Source: Pseudarthrobacter raffinosi
GTDB lineage: Bacteria; Actinomycetota; Actinomycetes; Actinomycetales; Micrococcaceae
NCBI RefSeq assembly: GCF_023913735.1
Contig: NZ_JAMXBH010000013.1
Location: 84,495-148,494 of the forward strand
Length of the DNA stretch: 64,000 nucleotides
Direction: 5' to 3'
Both the position numbers and the translations under genes were made by a program. Below, in pieces: positions 8,679-16,586 of the stretch. Every line of letters begins with the position of its first letter. Position 1 is the stretch's first letter. The notes beneath the pieces were generated by a model. The model worked only from the letters and a program-made list of their open reading frames with translations, was not told where the DNA came from and made no database searches.

Positions 8679-9545
8679 TCAGCCCTCCGCTTCCGGAGCC
8701 TTGGACACAAAGGTTTGGCGCATCTCGCCGAGACCCTCGATCCGGCTGACCAGCTCATCACCGGGCTGGAGGAATTGCTGAGGTGTGCGGCCGACGCCGA
8801 CACCGGCCGGCGTGCCGGTGAAGATAATGTCGCCCGGATAGAGCGTGATCGTTTGTGAGAGTTCCGATACCAGCCTGGCGACCGGGAAAATCAGATCTCT
8901 CGTGCTGCCGTCCTGCATGGTCTGGCCGTTGACCGCGCAGGACAGACTGAGTTCGTCACGGTCCGGGACAGCATCCGGTGTCACAAGCCACGGCCCGACC
9001 GGCGCGAACTTGGGAAATGACTTGCCTAGGCTGAACTGGGGTGCCGGGCCAGCCAGCTGTGACACCCGTTCGGAGATGTCCTGGCCAATCGTAAGACCGG
9101 CAACGTAGTTCCAGGCCTCGTCCTCTTTGACCCGGGTAGCGGTCCGCCCAATGATGGCGACCAGTTCGACTTCCCAATCAGTGTTTCCGCCAGCCGGCAG
9201 CACGACTTCGGCGTCGGGGCCGGTCAGGCTTGATACGAATTTGGTGAACGTGGGCGGCAGGCGGTCAGGAGCCGCGAAACCGGACTCGGCCGCGTGTGCG
9301 CTGTAGTTCAGGCCAATGGCGACAATCTGCTTCGGCTGCGGCGACGGCGAGCCGAGTTGGTCCCGGGTGAACGTGACCTCTGCCGTGACCGCGGCGTGGT
9401 CGGCCCAGACCCGAAAGCTGTCCCAGTTCTCAAAGATGGCGGACAGTCCAGGACCAAACTTTCCATCCGACGAGTGTTCAACGTCGATGCCGGCGTCATC
9501 GCTGGCAAGCAGGACCGCACGGCCCTCCACATTAGCGAGTCTCAT
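8679..9545 (-). CDS. Fumarylacetoacetate hydrolase (FAH) family protein 1
   Basis: A 288-residue FAH-superfamily enzyme. The ATG at 9545 is preferred over an in-frame start 22 codons upstream because GAGAGGAA lies just before it. Metal-binding residues appear in TDWEVELVAIIGR (two Glu) and GQDISER (Asp), with the closing GDIIFTGTPAGVGVGR motif. The family includes hydrolases of acylpyruvates, hydratases and decarboxylases of meta-cleavage products. It sits next to the extradiol dioxygenase, so it probably acts on the ring-cleavage product. It is one of two FAH paralogues in the operon. Confidence 0.9.
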   Translation of the reverse strand: MRLANVEGRAVLLASDDAGIDVEHSSDGKFGPGLSAIFENWDSFRVWADHAAVTAEVTFTRDQLGSPSPQPKQIVAIGLNYSAHAAESGFAAPDRLPPTFTKFVSSLTGPDAEVVLPAGGNTDWEVELVAIIGRTATRVKEDEAWNYVAGLTIGQDISERVSQLAGPAPQFSLGKSFPKFAPVGPWLVTPDAVPDRDELSLSCAVNGQTMQDGSTRDLIFPVARLVSELSQTITLYPGDIIFTGTPAGVGVGRTPQQFLQPGDELVSRIEGLGEMRQTFVSKAPEAEG

Positions 9546-9642
9546 GGTTCTTCCTCTCGATTTCTCCGGCAACTCGCCGGCAGTTGTTAAGTAAGGCGGG
9601 ATGGCCGGCAAGCGTCTGTTGAGCCGGCTCCACGCGGCCCCT

Positions 9643-10479
9643 TCACTGGCAGGTGTTCACCAGCTCACCGACGCCGTCGATGGCAATACGGACCGATTGG
9701 CCGGGCCGAAGGAATTTGCCCTGTTTGTGCCCCACTCCTGCGGGGGTGCCGGTGAGCACGACATCACCGGGTTCCAATGTGGTTTGCTGTGACAGATAGG
9801 AAACTATTTTCGAGACCGGGTAAATGAGGTCGCTGGTACGGGCATCTTGCCGGAGTTCGTCGTCGACCCAGGTGCGCAGCCGGAGATCATCTGGGTCCGG
9901 CAGTTCGTCGAGGGTCACCAGGTAGGGGCCCATCGGCGTGAAAGTATCAAAGCTTTTTGCCGTCGATACATCGGCTGGGCGGCCGGGTACCCGGCCCTTT
10001 TGGACATCGCGGGCGCTGACGTCGTTGCAGATGGTGTAGCCGGCGATCCCGGCCAAGGCCTGTTCCTCAGTGACCTCGGACAGCCGCCGGCCGATTACAA
10101 CACCGAGTTCGCCTTCGTAGTCCACCTCGTTCGGCGCCACCCGCGGGAACCGGATCGGCTTCGAAGTGCCGATGACCGATGATGGAGCCTTTAGGAAGAT
10201 CATCGGTTCGCTGTTATCAGATGTGTGCCCCACCTCGGCGCGGTGATCTGCGTAGCCAAAGCCGACGGCCCAAATTTTCGATGGCCGCGGGATGGGCGCC
10301 AACAGTTCGACCTCGCTGAGCGTCGTGCGTCTGCGCACGGGGGCTGTCGCGATCTGGTCCACGGTGCAGCCGCCGAGCAAAGCCTCACCGAGGTCGCGAA
10401 AGTCGATGTCCAACAGGTCGACAGTGTTGCCGTCGTACATCCGGCCGACACCCACGCTGGTACTGACCAGACGGGTCAT
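9643..10479 (-). CDS. Fumarylacetoacetate hydrolase (FAH) family protein 2
   Basis: A 278-residue FAH-superfamily enzyme whose start overlaps the previous gene's stop by 4 nt. It has NEVDYEGELGVVIGR (metal Glu pair), YTICNDVSARDVQKGR (Asp), KSFDTFTPMGPYLVT and GDVVLTGTPAGVGHKQG, all in family order. It is diverged from the other copy (different length and N-terminus), so the two probably catalyse successive steps, for example hydration/decarboxylation and C-C hydrolysis of a meta-cleavage product. The assignment of each step is open. Confidence 0.9.
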   Translation of the reverse strand: MTRLVSTSVGVGRMYDGNTVDLLDIDFRDLGEALLGGCTVDQIATAPVRRRTTLSEVELLAPIPRPSKIWAVGFGYADHRAEVGHTSDNSEPMIFLKAPSSVIGTSKPIRFPRVAPNEVDYEGELGVVIGRRLSEVTEEQALAGIAGYTICNDVSARDVQKGRVPGRPADVSTAKSFDTFTPMGPYLVTLDELPDPDDLRLRTWVDDELRQDARTSDLIYPVSKIVSYLSQQTTLEPGDVVLTGTPAGVGHKQGKFLRPGQSVRIAIDGVGELVNTCQ

Positions 10480-11129
10480 GACGCCTGTGCCTTCGGTTCC
10501 AAGCTCAGGAGGCTTTCGCGCGGTTCTCCAGCGTGGAAGCGGGCCGAAAACTCCTTGGCATCAAGCTCCAGGCCGGACGGGTTAGCCGCGAAGGTGTCAC
10601 TGCGCATGAAGGCCAGCTCCTCCTCAGCTGTTGCATAGTTCGAGCAGGAGAACTCGATAATATTCCCGTCAGGATCGCGAAAGTAAAAGCTGGTGGCTTG
10701 GCCGTGGTTGGCGGCACGGTGAGGTATCGCCGCGATGGCACCCATGTATTCGTATTGGCTTATCAGCTCTTCCAGTGAGCCAACACTGAACTGGAAATGA
10801 TGCAAACCCGGGCCCGTGGGGGCGGTACCGGCAAGGCTGTCAATGCCGAACAGAGCGAGCACCTGGTGGTGGGGATGCCCGTTGTCGTGAATCTTGAAGA
10901 ACGCCAGGTGAACATCGACTGCCCGTTCCGGCGTGCCTGCCGGCCGCGGCGGGGCGTCCGCATCGGGTGTGCGATGGAAGAAAGGCGTGCTTCCCAGCAG
11001 ATGCGAGTACCAGGTGAACATTTCATCGAATCGTCCGGTCTTGAGGACGAGCTCGCCCATCTGCAGCGGCACCGCTTGCGCGCGGACCTCTCGTGGGGTG
11101 TCCTGGCCGGTAATTGATTCGGTTGTCAT
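10476..11129 (-). CDS. VOC-superfamily protein (glyoxalase/dioxygenase-like)
   Basis: A 217-residue single-unit VOC protein. Seen: an N-terminal GELVLKTGRFDEMFTWYSHL strand-helix, GPGLHHFQFSVGSLEEL, and FRDPDGNIIEFSCSNY, the usual closing strand with a metal-type glutamate. Histidines in the HHQ and LHHF segments could complete a metal site. It overlaps both neighbours by 4 nt. It could be a small extradiol-type dioxygenase, an isomerase or a lyase of the pathway; it is too short to be a normal two-domain dioxygenase. Confidence 0.82.
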   Translation of the reverse strand: MTTESITGQDTPREVRAQAVPLQMGELVLKTGRFDEMFTWYSHLLGSTPFFHRTPDADAPPRPAGTPERAVDVHLAFFKIHDNGHPHHQVLALFGIDSLAGTAPTGPGLHHFQFSVGSLEELISQYEYMGAIAAIPHRAANHGQATSFYFRDPDGNIIEFSCSNYATAEEELAFMRSDTFAANPSGLELDAKEFSARFHAGEPRESLLSLEPKAQAS

Positions 11130-11560
11130 TTGTGCGCTCCTGTCGCTTGAAGGGTGGGTGAGTCGTGCAGAGGTGTTGACGTTCGGGCAGCGATCTTCCA
11201 GCCAGCCGCAGTCAGCCGGAAGTGATGGACGGTGTCCAGCACACGGTCGAGGGCATAGCGACCGTCGGGATGGCGAACATGAAGCATGACCAAGGCCGAA
11301 ATAGCGACCTCGGCGTCGGACACCTGGCGCACCAGCGAATTCGCGATGAGATGGACGGTATGCCGGTCAGTTCGGCCCTCCCGGGCCGTAAGAAACCCGA
11401 GGATCTCTGCTCGTCCATGCAGTCGCTGGCCGTGTGCTTCAAACTGTGCGTCGTCTGCGAAGTGGGCAATCGCTGCCGTCGCTCTCCCCCGATCGATGTC
11501 ACCGTGATACTCGACGATAATCGCGTGGCACTCTGCCCCTGGATCATTCTCTGTTTCCAT
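11126..11560 (-). CDS. NTF2-like / SnoaL-type small protein
   Basis: A 144-residue protein with the cone-shaped NTF2 pattern: CHAIIVEYHGDIDRGRATA, IAHFADDAQFEAHGQRLHGR, AEILGFLTAREG and a C-terminal HHFRLTAAGWKIAAR strand pair. The start at ATG 11560 is chosen as the first point where family similarity begins; an in-frame start lies 18 codons upstream. Members include isomerases, dehydratases and small subunits of ring-hydroxylating dioxygenases, but no large subunit is present here. It is the first gene of the catabolic operon and overlaps the next gene by 4 nt. Confidence 0.78.
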   Translation of the reverse strand: METENDPGAECHAIIVEYHGDIDRGRATAAIAHFADDAQFEAHGQRLHGRAEILGFLTAREGRTDRHTVHLIANSLVRQVSDAEVAISALVMLHVRHPDGRYALDRVLDTVHHFRLTAAGWKIAARTSTPLHDSPTLQATGAHK

Positions 11561-12213
11561 TTGTGATCTGAGCCTTTCTACGCTCTTGAATGTGATACAA
11601 GATATACGGAGCAATCGATGCCAGTCAATAGCCCGTAGTCGTCTTGACTAAGCCAGGTAGACTTCAGGCCAATTTCTATCGGATGCAGATGCCCCTCGGC
11701 GCCGTCACCACTAGCGAGCGAGCCACCGGCCGCTAGGGAGCGCATCGGTTAGGCAGCATCAAGGTTCCACCGCGAGATTGTTGTTGGCTTGGACCTTCCG
11801 GATTCTGAACTTGCCTCAGGTGTCGCTGATTCCGTCGGCTTGTGCCAGTGCAGTTCCGTACCGGCCGCGGGCCGCAGCGGCCCCAAGGGGGTTGATGTTG
11901 GGATGCTCGCTGTCGTTGCCGAATGCAGCAGCAGTGCGGAGGTAATCGGTAGGTTCGGGCAGGTTGCAGCCGTAGTTCGGCCATAGGGGCCTTGTGCCGC
12001 ACGGGCGGGAAGGAGGATCCTGCCCTGGTTACTGGAGGCCGCTGCCGTGGGGCGAAGGTTTGCCGGCTCTTCGATTGGTCCCGTTGTGCCGTTGACGGGG
12101 TTGCGGAAAGCGATCTATGATGAATCAGGTTCAAGAGGATAGGTGAAGCGCACCTTTTACCTCAGCGGCGCGATGTCTGTCGCCCGCGACTGATTTCCAA
12201 TGGAGGAATTACC
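11561..12213. other. Divergent promoter region of catabolic operon and flavin reductase
   Basis: About 650 bp between divergent genes. It must contain both promoters. A loosely symmetric GATACAAGATATAC near 11594-11607 resembles the AT-rich TTGTAT/ATACAA sites favoured by GntR/FCD regulators, but the match is weak. Open frames at 11733-12134 have no family resemblance. Confidence 0.4.
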
Positions 12214-13368
12214 ATGTCGCTTCCGTTCGACGCCCGCTTGTTCCGTGAGGCTCTTGGGCATTATCCGACTGGCGTGGCAGTAATCACCGGCATCGGCGCT
12301 GACGGCAAACCGGCCGGAATGGTTGTTGGCACGTTTAACTCGGTATCGCTCGATCCGCCGCTTATTGCATTTTTTCCGACTAAGGATTCACCGAGCTTCG
12401 CCTATCTCAGGTCGGCGGATGCGTTTTGCGTCAACGTGCTTGCCTCCGATCAGGAGGAGCTGTGTCGCCGGTTTGCTACAGGCAAAGACGCAAAATTCGA
12501 TGGCGCAGGATGGCGCCCTAGTCCACTTGGCGCTCCCATCCTCGACGGTGTAGTGAGTTGGATTGAGTGCACGTTCGACGACATTCGCCCGGCCGGCGAC
12601 CACTTCGTAGCCCTCGGCCTCGTGCAGGACTTCGCCGTTGACCGGTCGACGTTGCCGCTTCTGTTTTTCCAGGGCGGATACGGACGATTCACGCCCAGGT
12701 CGCTGGCCGCCGCGCCAGAGCCGGACCTGATTCAGGCGGCGCACCTCGCAGAGGCAATACGAGGCGAGGTTGAGGCGGTGAGCTCTCGGTTTGGCGTCAA
12801 CTGCAGCGTCCTGGCCAAGATCGGCTGGGATGGCGTCCATGTGCTCACCGCTGACCGCGGCTCTGTGCCTAACCCTTTTCAGCTTGGGCAACGCATGCCG
12901 ATTATTCCTCCAACGGGAGTTGCCTTCATGGTCGACTCCTCACCCGAGGAGATCGAGGAGTGGCTCGGACGAGCGCCGTTCGTGGGAGATGACCGCAAGG
13001 AACTGTTCCGTCAGGTGCTGGACCGGGTTCGTGACCGCGGCTATTCGGTGCTCGCCGCAGCACCAGAGGTGTTCCAACACCACCGTGAGGTCGTCACGGC
13101 GTTCGAAATGTCCGATCGGCTGCCGCGCCAGCGCGGGATCGTGCAGCAGGCCACGGCTGAGCTTGCGGATCTCTACGAGCCTGATCTCGTGAAAGGAAAG
13201 CAGTATGAGATCGAGTCAATCGTCGTACCTGTCAAGGCGATCCCTGGCCATCCGCAGATCGCCATCCGAATGACGGGAATCGCCGGATCGGTGTCTTCGG
13301 AACAGGTCGAGATCTGGATCGAGGCGCTCCAACTGGTCGCCGCGACTGCAGCGGAGCGACTTCGGTAA
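12214..13368 (+). CDS. Flavin reductase fused to IclR-type effector-binding domain
   Basis: A 384-residue protein with a strong GGAGG site before the ATG. Residues 1-~165 are a flavin reductase of the FMN-binding split-barrel family (RLFREALGHYPTGVAVIT, DPPLIAFFPTKDSPSF, FCVNVLASDQEEL). Such enzymes supply reduced flavin to two-component monooxygenases. From ~175 the chain changes to a domain like the C-terminal effector domain of IclR regulators (LAEAIRGEVEAVSSRFG, PPTGVAFMV, DRVRDRGYSVL, SIVVPVKAIPG), without the DNA-binding part. The effector half may sense a substrate and gate reductase activity. The partner monooxygenase is not in the window. Confidence 0.85.
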   Translation: MSLPFDARLFREALGHYPTGVAVITGIGADGKPAGMVVGTFNSVSLDPPLIAFFPTKDSPSFAYLRSADAFCVNVLASDQEELCRRFATGKDAKFDGAGWRPSPLGAPILDGVVSWIECTFDDIRPAGDHFVALGLVQDFAVDRSTLPLLFFQGGYGRFTPRSLAAAPEPDLIQAAHLAEAIRGEVEAVSSRFGVNCSVLAKIGWDGVHVLTADRGSVPNPFQLGQRMPIIPPTGVAFMVDSSPEEIEEWLGRAPFVGDDRKELFRQVLDRVRDRGYSVLAAAPEVFQHHREVVTAFEMSDRLPRQRGIVQQATAELADLYEPDLVKGKQYEIESIVVPVKAIPGHPQIAIRMTGIAGSVSSEQVEIWIEALQLVAATAAERLR

Positions 13369-13496
13369 GTCCGGTCAGGTGCCGTAGGCCCTACAGACCG
13401 CACGTCGCAAACAGCGGCACTCCCCCTGGCCAGCACTGCTAGGTGGCCGCTCTGGATGCCCCGAGTCATCACCAAGGTAGGCGTCAGGGGTGCCGT

Positions 13497-13979
13497 TCAG
13501 TTTTTGGCGTCATCTGCGTTCAGCAGTTGCGCGATGCGGTAGCTTACGAGTTCACGCATGACAAGTCCGGTATTTGTTCGTTTGACGCCGTCAGTGCCAA
13601 GGATTCGGCCGGCTATGCGGTACAGATCGTCCGCGTCGCGGGCGACCACGTGGACCAGCAGGTCGCTGACTCCGCTCAATCCCTGTACTTCCAGGACCTC
13701 CGGTATCTCGCCGAGGGCCTTGCCTACAGAGGCCAGCTTGCGTTGCGTGACCTTGGTAACGATGTAAGCACTCAGCGGGTAGCCAAGGAATGCAGGGTCG
13801 ATCCTGCGCTCGAAGGACCGCAGCGCTTCTTCTTCCGCATATCGGGCGAGCCGGGAACGCACGGTATTGCGGGCAAGTCCCGTGGACTCTGCAACGGCGA
13901 TGTTCGTGGCGTCAGGGTCTGCGATGAGCGCTTTTAGCAAAGCCGCATCGATGGGGTCGGCCTTCCGGTGGGTGGTCAT
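13497..13979 (-). CDS. Lrp/AsnC-family regulator
   Basis: A 160-residue regulator. The N-terminal helix-turn-helix (DAALLKALIADPDATNIAVA, then STGLARNTVRSRLARY) and the C-terminal RAM-type ligand domain (LSAYIVTKV, VLEVQGLSGVSDLLVHVVA) are both clear. It is divergent from the E1/E2 operon, with 255 bp between start codons that contain matching dyads. In other bacteria Lrp-type BkdR controls branched-chain ketoacid dehydrogenase genes, so control of 14235-17722 by an amino acid or keto acid is a reasonable inference. Confidence 0.9.
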   Translation of the reverse strand: MTTHRKADPIDAALLKALIADPDATNIAVAESTGLARNTVRSRLARYAEEEALRSFERRIDPAFLGYPLSAYIVTKVTQRKLASVGKALGEIPEVLEVQGLSGVSDLLVHVVARDADDLYRIAGRILGTDGVKRTNTGLVMRELVSYRIAQLLNADDAKN

Positions 13980-14018
13980 TTTGTTTAGTCTCCTGAAACG
14001 GCTCGGGTAATCAAATGC

Positions 14019-14038
14019 GCATAATGCTCATATTATGC
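14019..14038. promoter_or_regulatory. Candidate Lrp/AsnC operator
   Basis: An inverted repeat with 7-bp arms GCATAAT and ATTATGC and a 6-bp spacer, in the divergent region of the Lrp-type gene and the E1 gene. Related TATGAGC elements follow near 14088 and 14098. Short AT-rich dyads in series are typical of Lrp-family binding. Confidence 0.5.
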
Positions 14039-14132
14039 CTCATCGCTTGTGCAGAGTGTTTATGCGTGGTGGACTTATGAGCATTCCCCACCGCGGTATG
14101 AGCGATCACTGGCTATCTGCCACCGGTCAGCT

Positions 14133-14159
14133 GGGGGCAGCTTCACGAGAGCTGCCCCC
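14133..14159 (+). promoter_or_regulatory. Perfect hairpin in the 5' leader of the E1 gene
   Basis: A 10-bp perfect stem, GGGGGCAGCT with AGCTGCCCCC, around a 7-nt loop. It lies about 75 nt upstream of the E1 start codon and downstream of the probable promoter. It could act as an attenuator or block read-through from upstream. No U-run follows, so its role is uncertain. Confidence 0.5.
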
Positions 14160-14234
14160 TCCCCGTCCACCCCATGACGGGTCTTTCAACCCCCCCCTCG
14201 ATTTCCCCCGAAATTATTAGTTGAAGGCACTCTT

Positions 14235-16586
14235 ATGAACTTGAGCCCTGTCAGTGACGGCGTGGCGGCGGATGCTGCTTCGTTTTACGGCGATCCGGAT
14301 TTGGATGCCTTGGCCGCGATCGAGCGTCGCGTGTTGTGGCTTTCGACCTCGATCATTCATCATGCGAATCGGGTGCGGCCGAACGTGTCCGGGATTAAGG
14401 TCGGCGGGCATCAGGCCTCGAGTGCCTCGATTGCCACGATCATGACGTCGCTCTGGTTTGGGCAGCTTCGGGCGGAGGACCGGGTGTCTGTGAAGCCGCA
14501 TGCTTCCCCGGTGCTGCATGGGATCAATTATCTGCTGGGCAGCCTGGAGGAGAAGTACCTCACGACGCTGCGGGAGTTCGGCGGGCTTCAGAGTTACCCG
14601 AGCCGGTCCAAGGATCCGGACCCGGTGGACTACTCCACCGGTTCGGTCGGTATCGGTGCGACGGCGCCGATCTGGGGTGCGATCTCGCGGCGTTACACCG
14701 AGACCGTGAGCGGGGTCCCGAGCCGGGGGCGCCAGTATTCGCTCGTCGGGGACGCCGAGCTGGACGAGGGGGCCGTTTGGGAGGCTGTCCTGGATTCCAA
14801 TGTTGCCGATCTCGGTGAGATCGTGTGGATTGTTGATCTGAACCGGCAGTCCCTGGACCGGGTCGTGCCCAACATCGCTGCGGGCAAGATCGAGCGTCTG
14901 TTCGCGGCCGCCGGCTGGCAGGTCATTACCGTGCGATTCGGGCGACTCCTGGAAAGCCTCATGGCCCGGACCGGAGGCGATGCTCTGCGGGAACGCATTG
15001 TGGAGATGTCCAACCCGGAGTACCAGCGGCTCCTGCGTTGCTCCGCCGAAGAGCTGCGCCGTCGCCTCCCGGGTGAGGGCGCAGGGAGTGAGGCCATCGC
15101 CGGCCTCATCGCGGGCGTCGAAGATGAGCTGTTGATCCGGGCAATCAGGAACCTGGGCGGCCACGACCTGGCCGCGCTGCGGGAGGCCTACTCGCAGATC
15201 GATGACACCAAACCGACCGTCATCATCGCCTACACCGTTAAGGGCAACGGCCTGCCCACTGAGGGCCACCCGCAGAACCACTCCTCGCTGCTCACCGTTG
15301 AGCAGTACCGCCAGCTCGCAGACCGGATGGGTGAGAACCCTGATGCCCCCTGGACGCGTTTTGACCCCTCAAGCCCCGAGGGGCAGCTGGTCCGGACAAC
15401 GGCTGAGGCCCTCCATCGCGAGAGCGAACCGGTCGTGGCACCGCCGACAGTTCCGACTGATTTTGGCAGGACTCCCTCGGGCACGGCAACCACGCAGGCC
15501 GCCCTCGGGCGGGCGCTGCTTGACCTCAAGCGGGCCGCGCCCGAGGTCGCCCGGCGCGTCGTGACCGTCAGTCCCGACGTGAGCTCCAGTACCAACCTCG
15601 CCGGGTGGGTGAACAAGGTCGGTGTGTGGTCAGTTGAAGAGCGCCAGAACTGGTTCAGTGACGACGCCGAAACCGTCATGCACTGGCGGGAAAATCCCAC
15701 CGGACAACACATCGAACTCGGCATCGCCGAAGTCAACCTGGTAAGCCTCCTGGGCGAGCTCGGCGCGACTTGGAGCCGTTGGGGCCAGCCGCTTTTCCCG
15801 ATCGGTGTGCTCTATGACCCGTTCGTCGAACGCGCCCTCGAACCCTGGTCCTACGGTATCTACGCCGGCGGGCAATCCATCCTCGTCGGCACACCGTCCG
15901 GTGTTACGCTCGCCCCCGAAGGCGGGGCACACCAGTCCATCAAGACCCCTTCCATCGGGTTGGAACAGCCCGGGTGTACCAGCTACGAACCGGCGTTCGC
16001 CATTGATGCTGAATGGACGCTGCTCGCCTCCATGTCCCAGCTCGGACGACCGGATGGCAAGTCCGCATATCTGCGGCTCTCCACCAAACCGGTCGATCAG
16101 CAGCTGGCCGCCGTGCCGGAGGATCCGGCTGCCCGTGAGCGTCGCCGCCGCCAGGTGGTTGCCGGCGGGTACGTGCTGCGCGCAGCTACCGATCCGGCCG
16201 CGACGATCGTCACCATGGGAGCCCTGGTCCCGGAAGCGCTGGCAGCCTCCGAGCGGCTCGCTGCCCAAGGCACCCCGGTGGACGTCGTATGTATCACCAG
16301 CCCGGGCCTGCTCTATGAAGCACTCCAGGGCCGCAACGGACAGAACCAGGACGCACCGTCCTGGATCCTGGATCAGATCCTGCCACCGGAGCGTGCCGTT
16401 CCCATGGTCACCGTGCTCGACGGACACCCACACACACTCGCGTTCCTCGCCGGCGTGCACCAGGTCAAAAGCCGCAACCTCGGCGTGGACAGCTTCGGTC
16501 AGGCCGGCGACATCGAAGACGTCTACCGCTACCACGGAATCGACACCGACAGCATCGTCCGCGCCACCCTGGACGTGACCCAATGA
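14235..16586 (+). CDS. AceE-like 2-oxoacid dehydrogenase E1 component (homodimeric type)
   Basis: A 783-residue thiamine-diphosphate enzyme of the transketolase/AceE class. The N-terminal part has SGIKVGGHQASSASIATIMT and SVGIGATAPIWG. The ThDP/Mg motif is VGDAELDEGAVWEAV followed by VDLNRQSLD. The central pyrimidine domain (FGRTPSGTATTQAALGRALL, EERQNWF, HIELGIAEVNLVSLLGELG) and the C-terminal domain complete the chain. It is ~100 residues shorter than usual AceE. It overlaps the E2 gene by 4 nt. It should decarboxylate a 2-oxoacid and pass the acyl group to the E2 lipoyl arm; whether pyruvate or another keto acid is unknown. Confidence 0.87.
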   Translation: MNLSPVSDGVAADAASFYGDPDLDALAAIERRVLWLSTSIIHHANRVRPNVSGIKVGGHQASSASIATIMTSLWFGQLRAEDRVSVKPHASPVLHGINYLLGSLEEKYLTTLREFGGLQSYPSRSKDPDPVDYSTGSVGIGATAPIWGAISRRYTETVSGVPSRGRQYSLVGDAELDEGAVWEAVLDSNVADLGEIVWIVDLNRQSLDRVVPNIAAGKIERLFAAAGWQVITVRFGRLLESLMARTGGDALRERIVEMSNPEYQRLLRCSAEELRRRLPGEGAGSEAIAGLIAGVEDELLIRAIRNLGGHDLAALREAYSQIDDTKPTVIIAYTVKGNGLPTEGHPQNHSSLLTVEQYRQLADRMGENPDAPWTRFDPSSPEGQLVRTTAEALHRESEPVVAPPTVPTDFGRTPSGTATTQAALGRALLDLKRAAPEVARRVVTVSPDVSSSTNLAGWVNKVGVWSVEERQNWFSDDAETVMHWRENPTGQHIELGIAEVNLVSLLGELGATWSRWGQPLFPIGVLYDPFVERALEPWSYGIYAGGQSILVGTPSGVTLAPEGGAHQSIKTPSIGLEQPGCTSYEPAFAIDAEWTLLASMSQLGRPDGKSAYLRLSTKPVDQQLAAVPEDPAARERRRRQVVAGGYVLRAATDPAATIVTMGALVPEALAASERLAAQGTPVDVVCITSPGLLYEALQGRNGQNQDAPSWILDQILPPERAVPMVTVLDGHPHTLAFLAGVHQVKSRNLGVDSFGQAGDIEDVYRYHGIDTDSIVRATLDVTQ

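Noticed and set aside
11733..12134. 133-codon minus-strand frame between divergent genes
   Set aside because: Basic, low-complexity product with no ribosome-binding site; more likely promoter or leader DNA.
14217..15281. 354-codon minus-strand frame
   Set aside because: Antisense to the E1 gene; GC-skew artefact.
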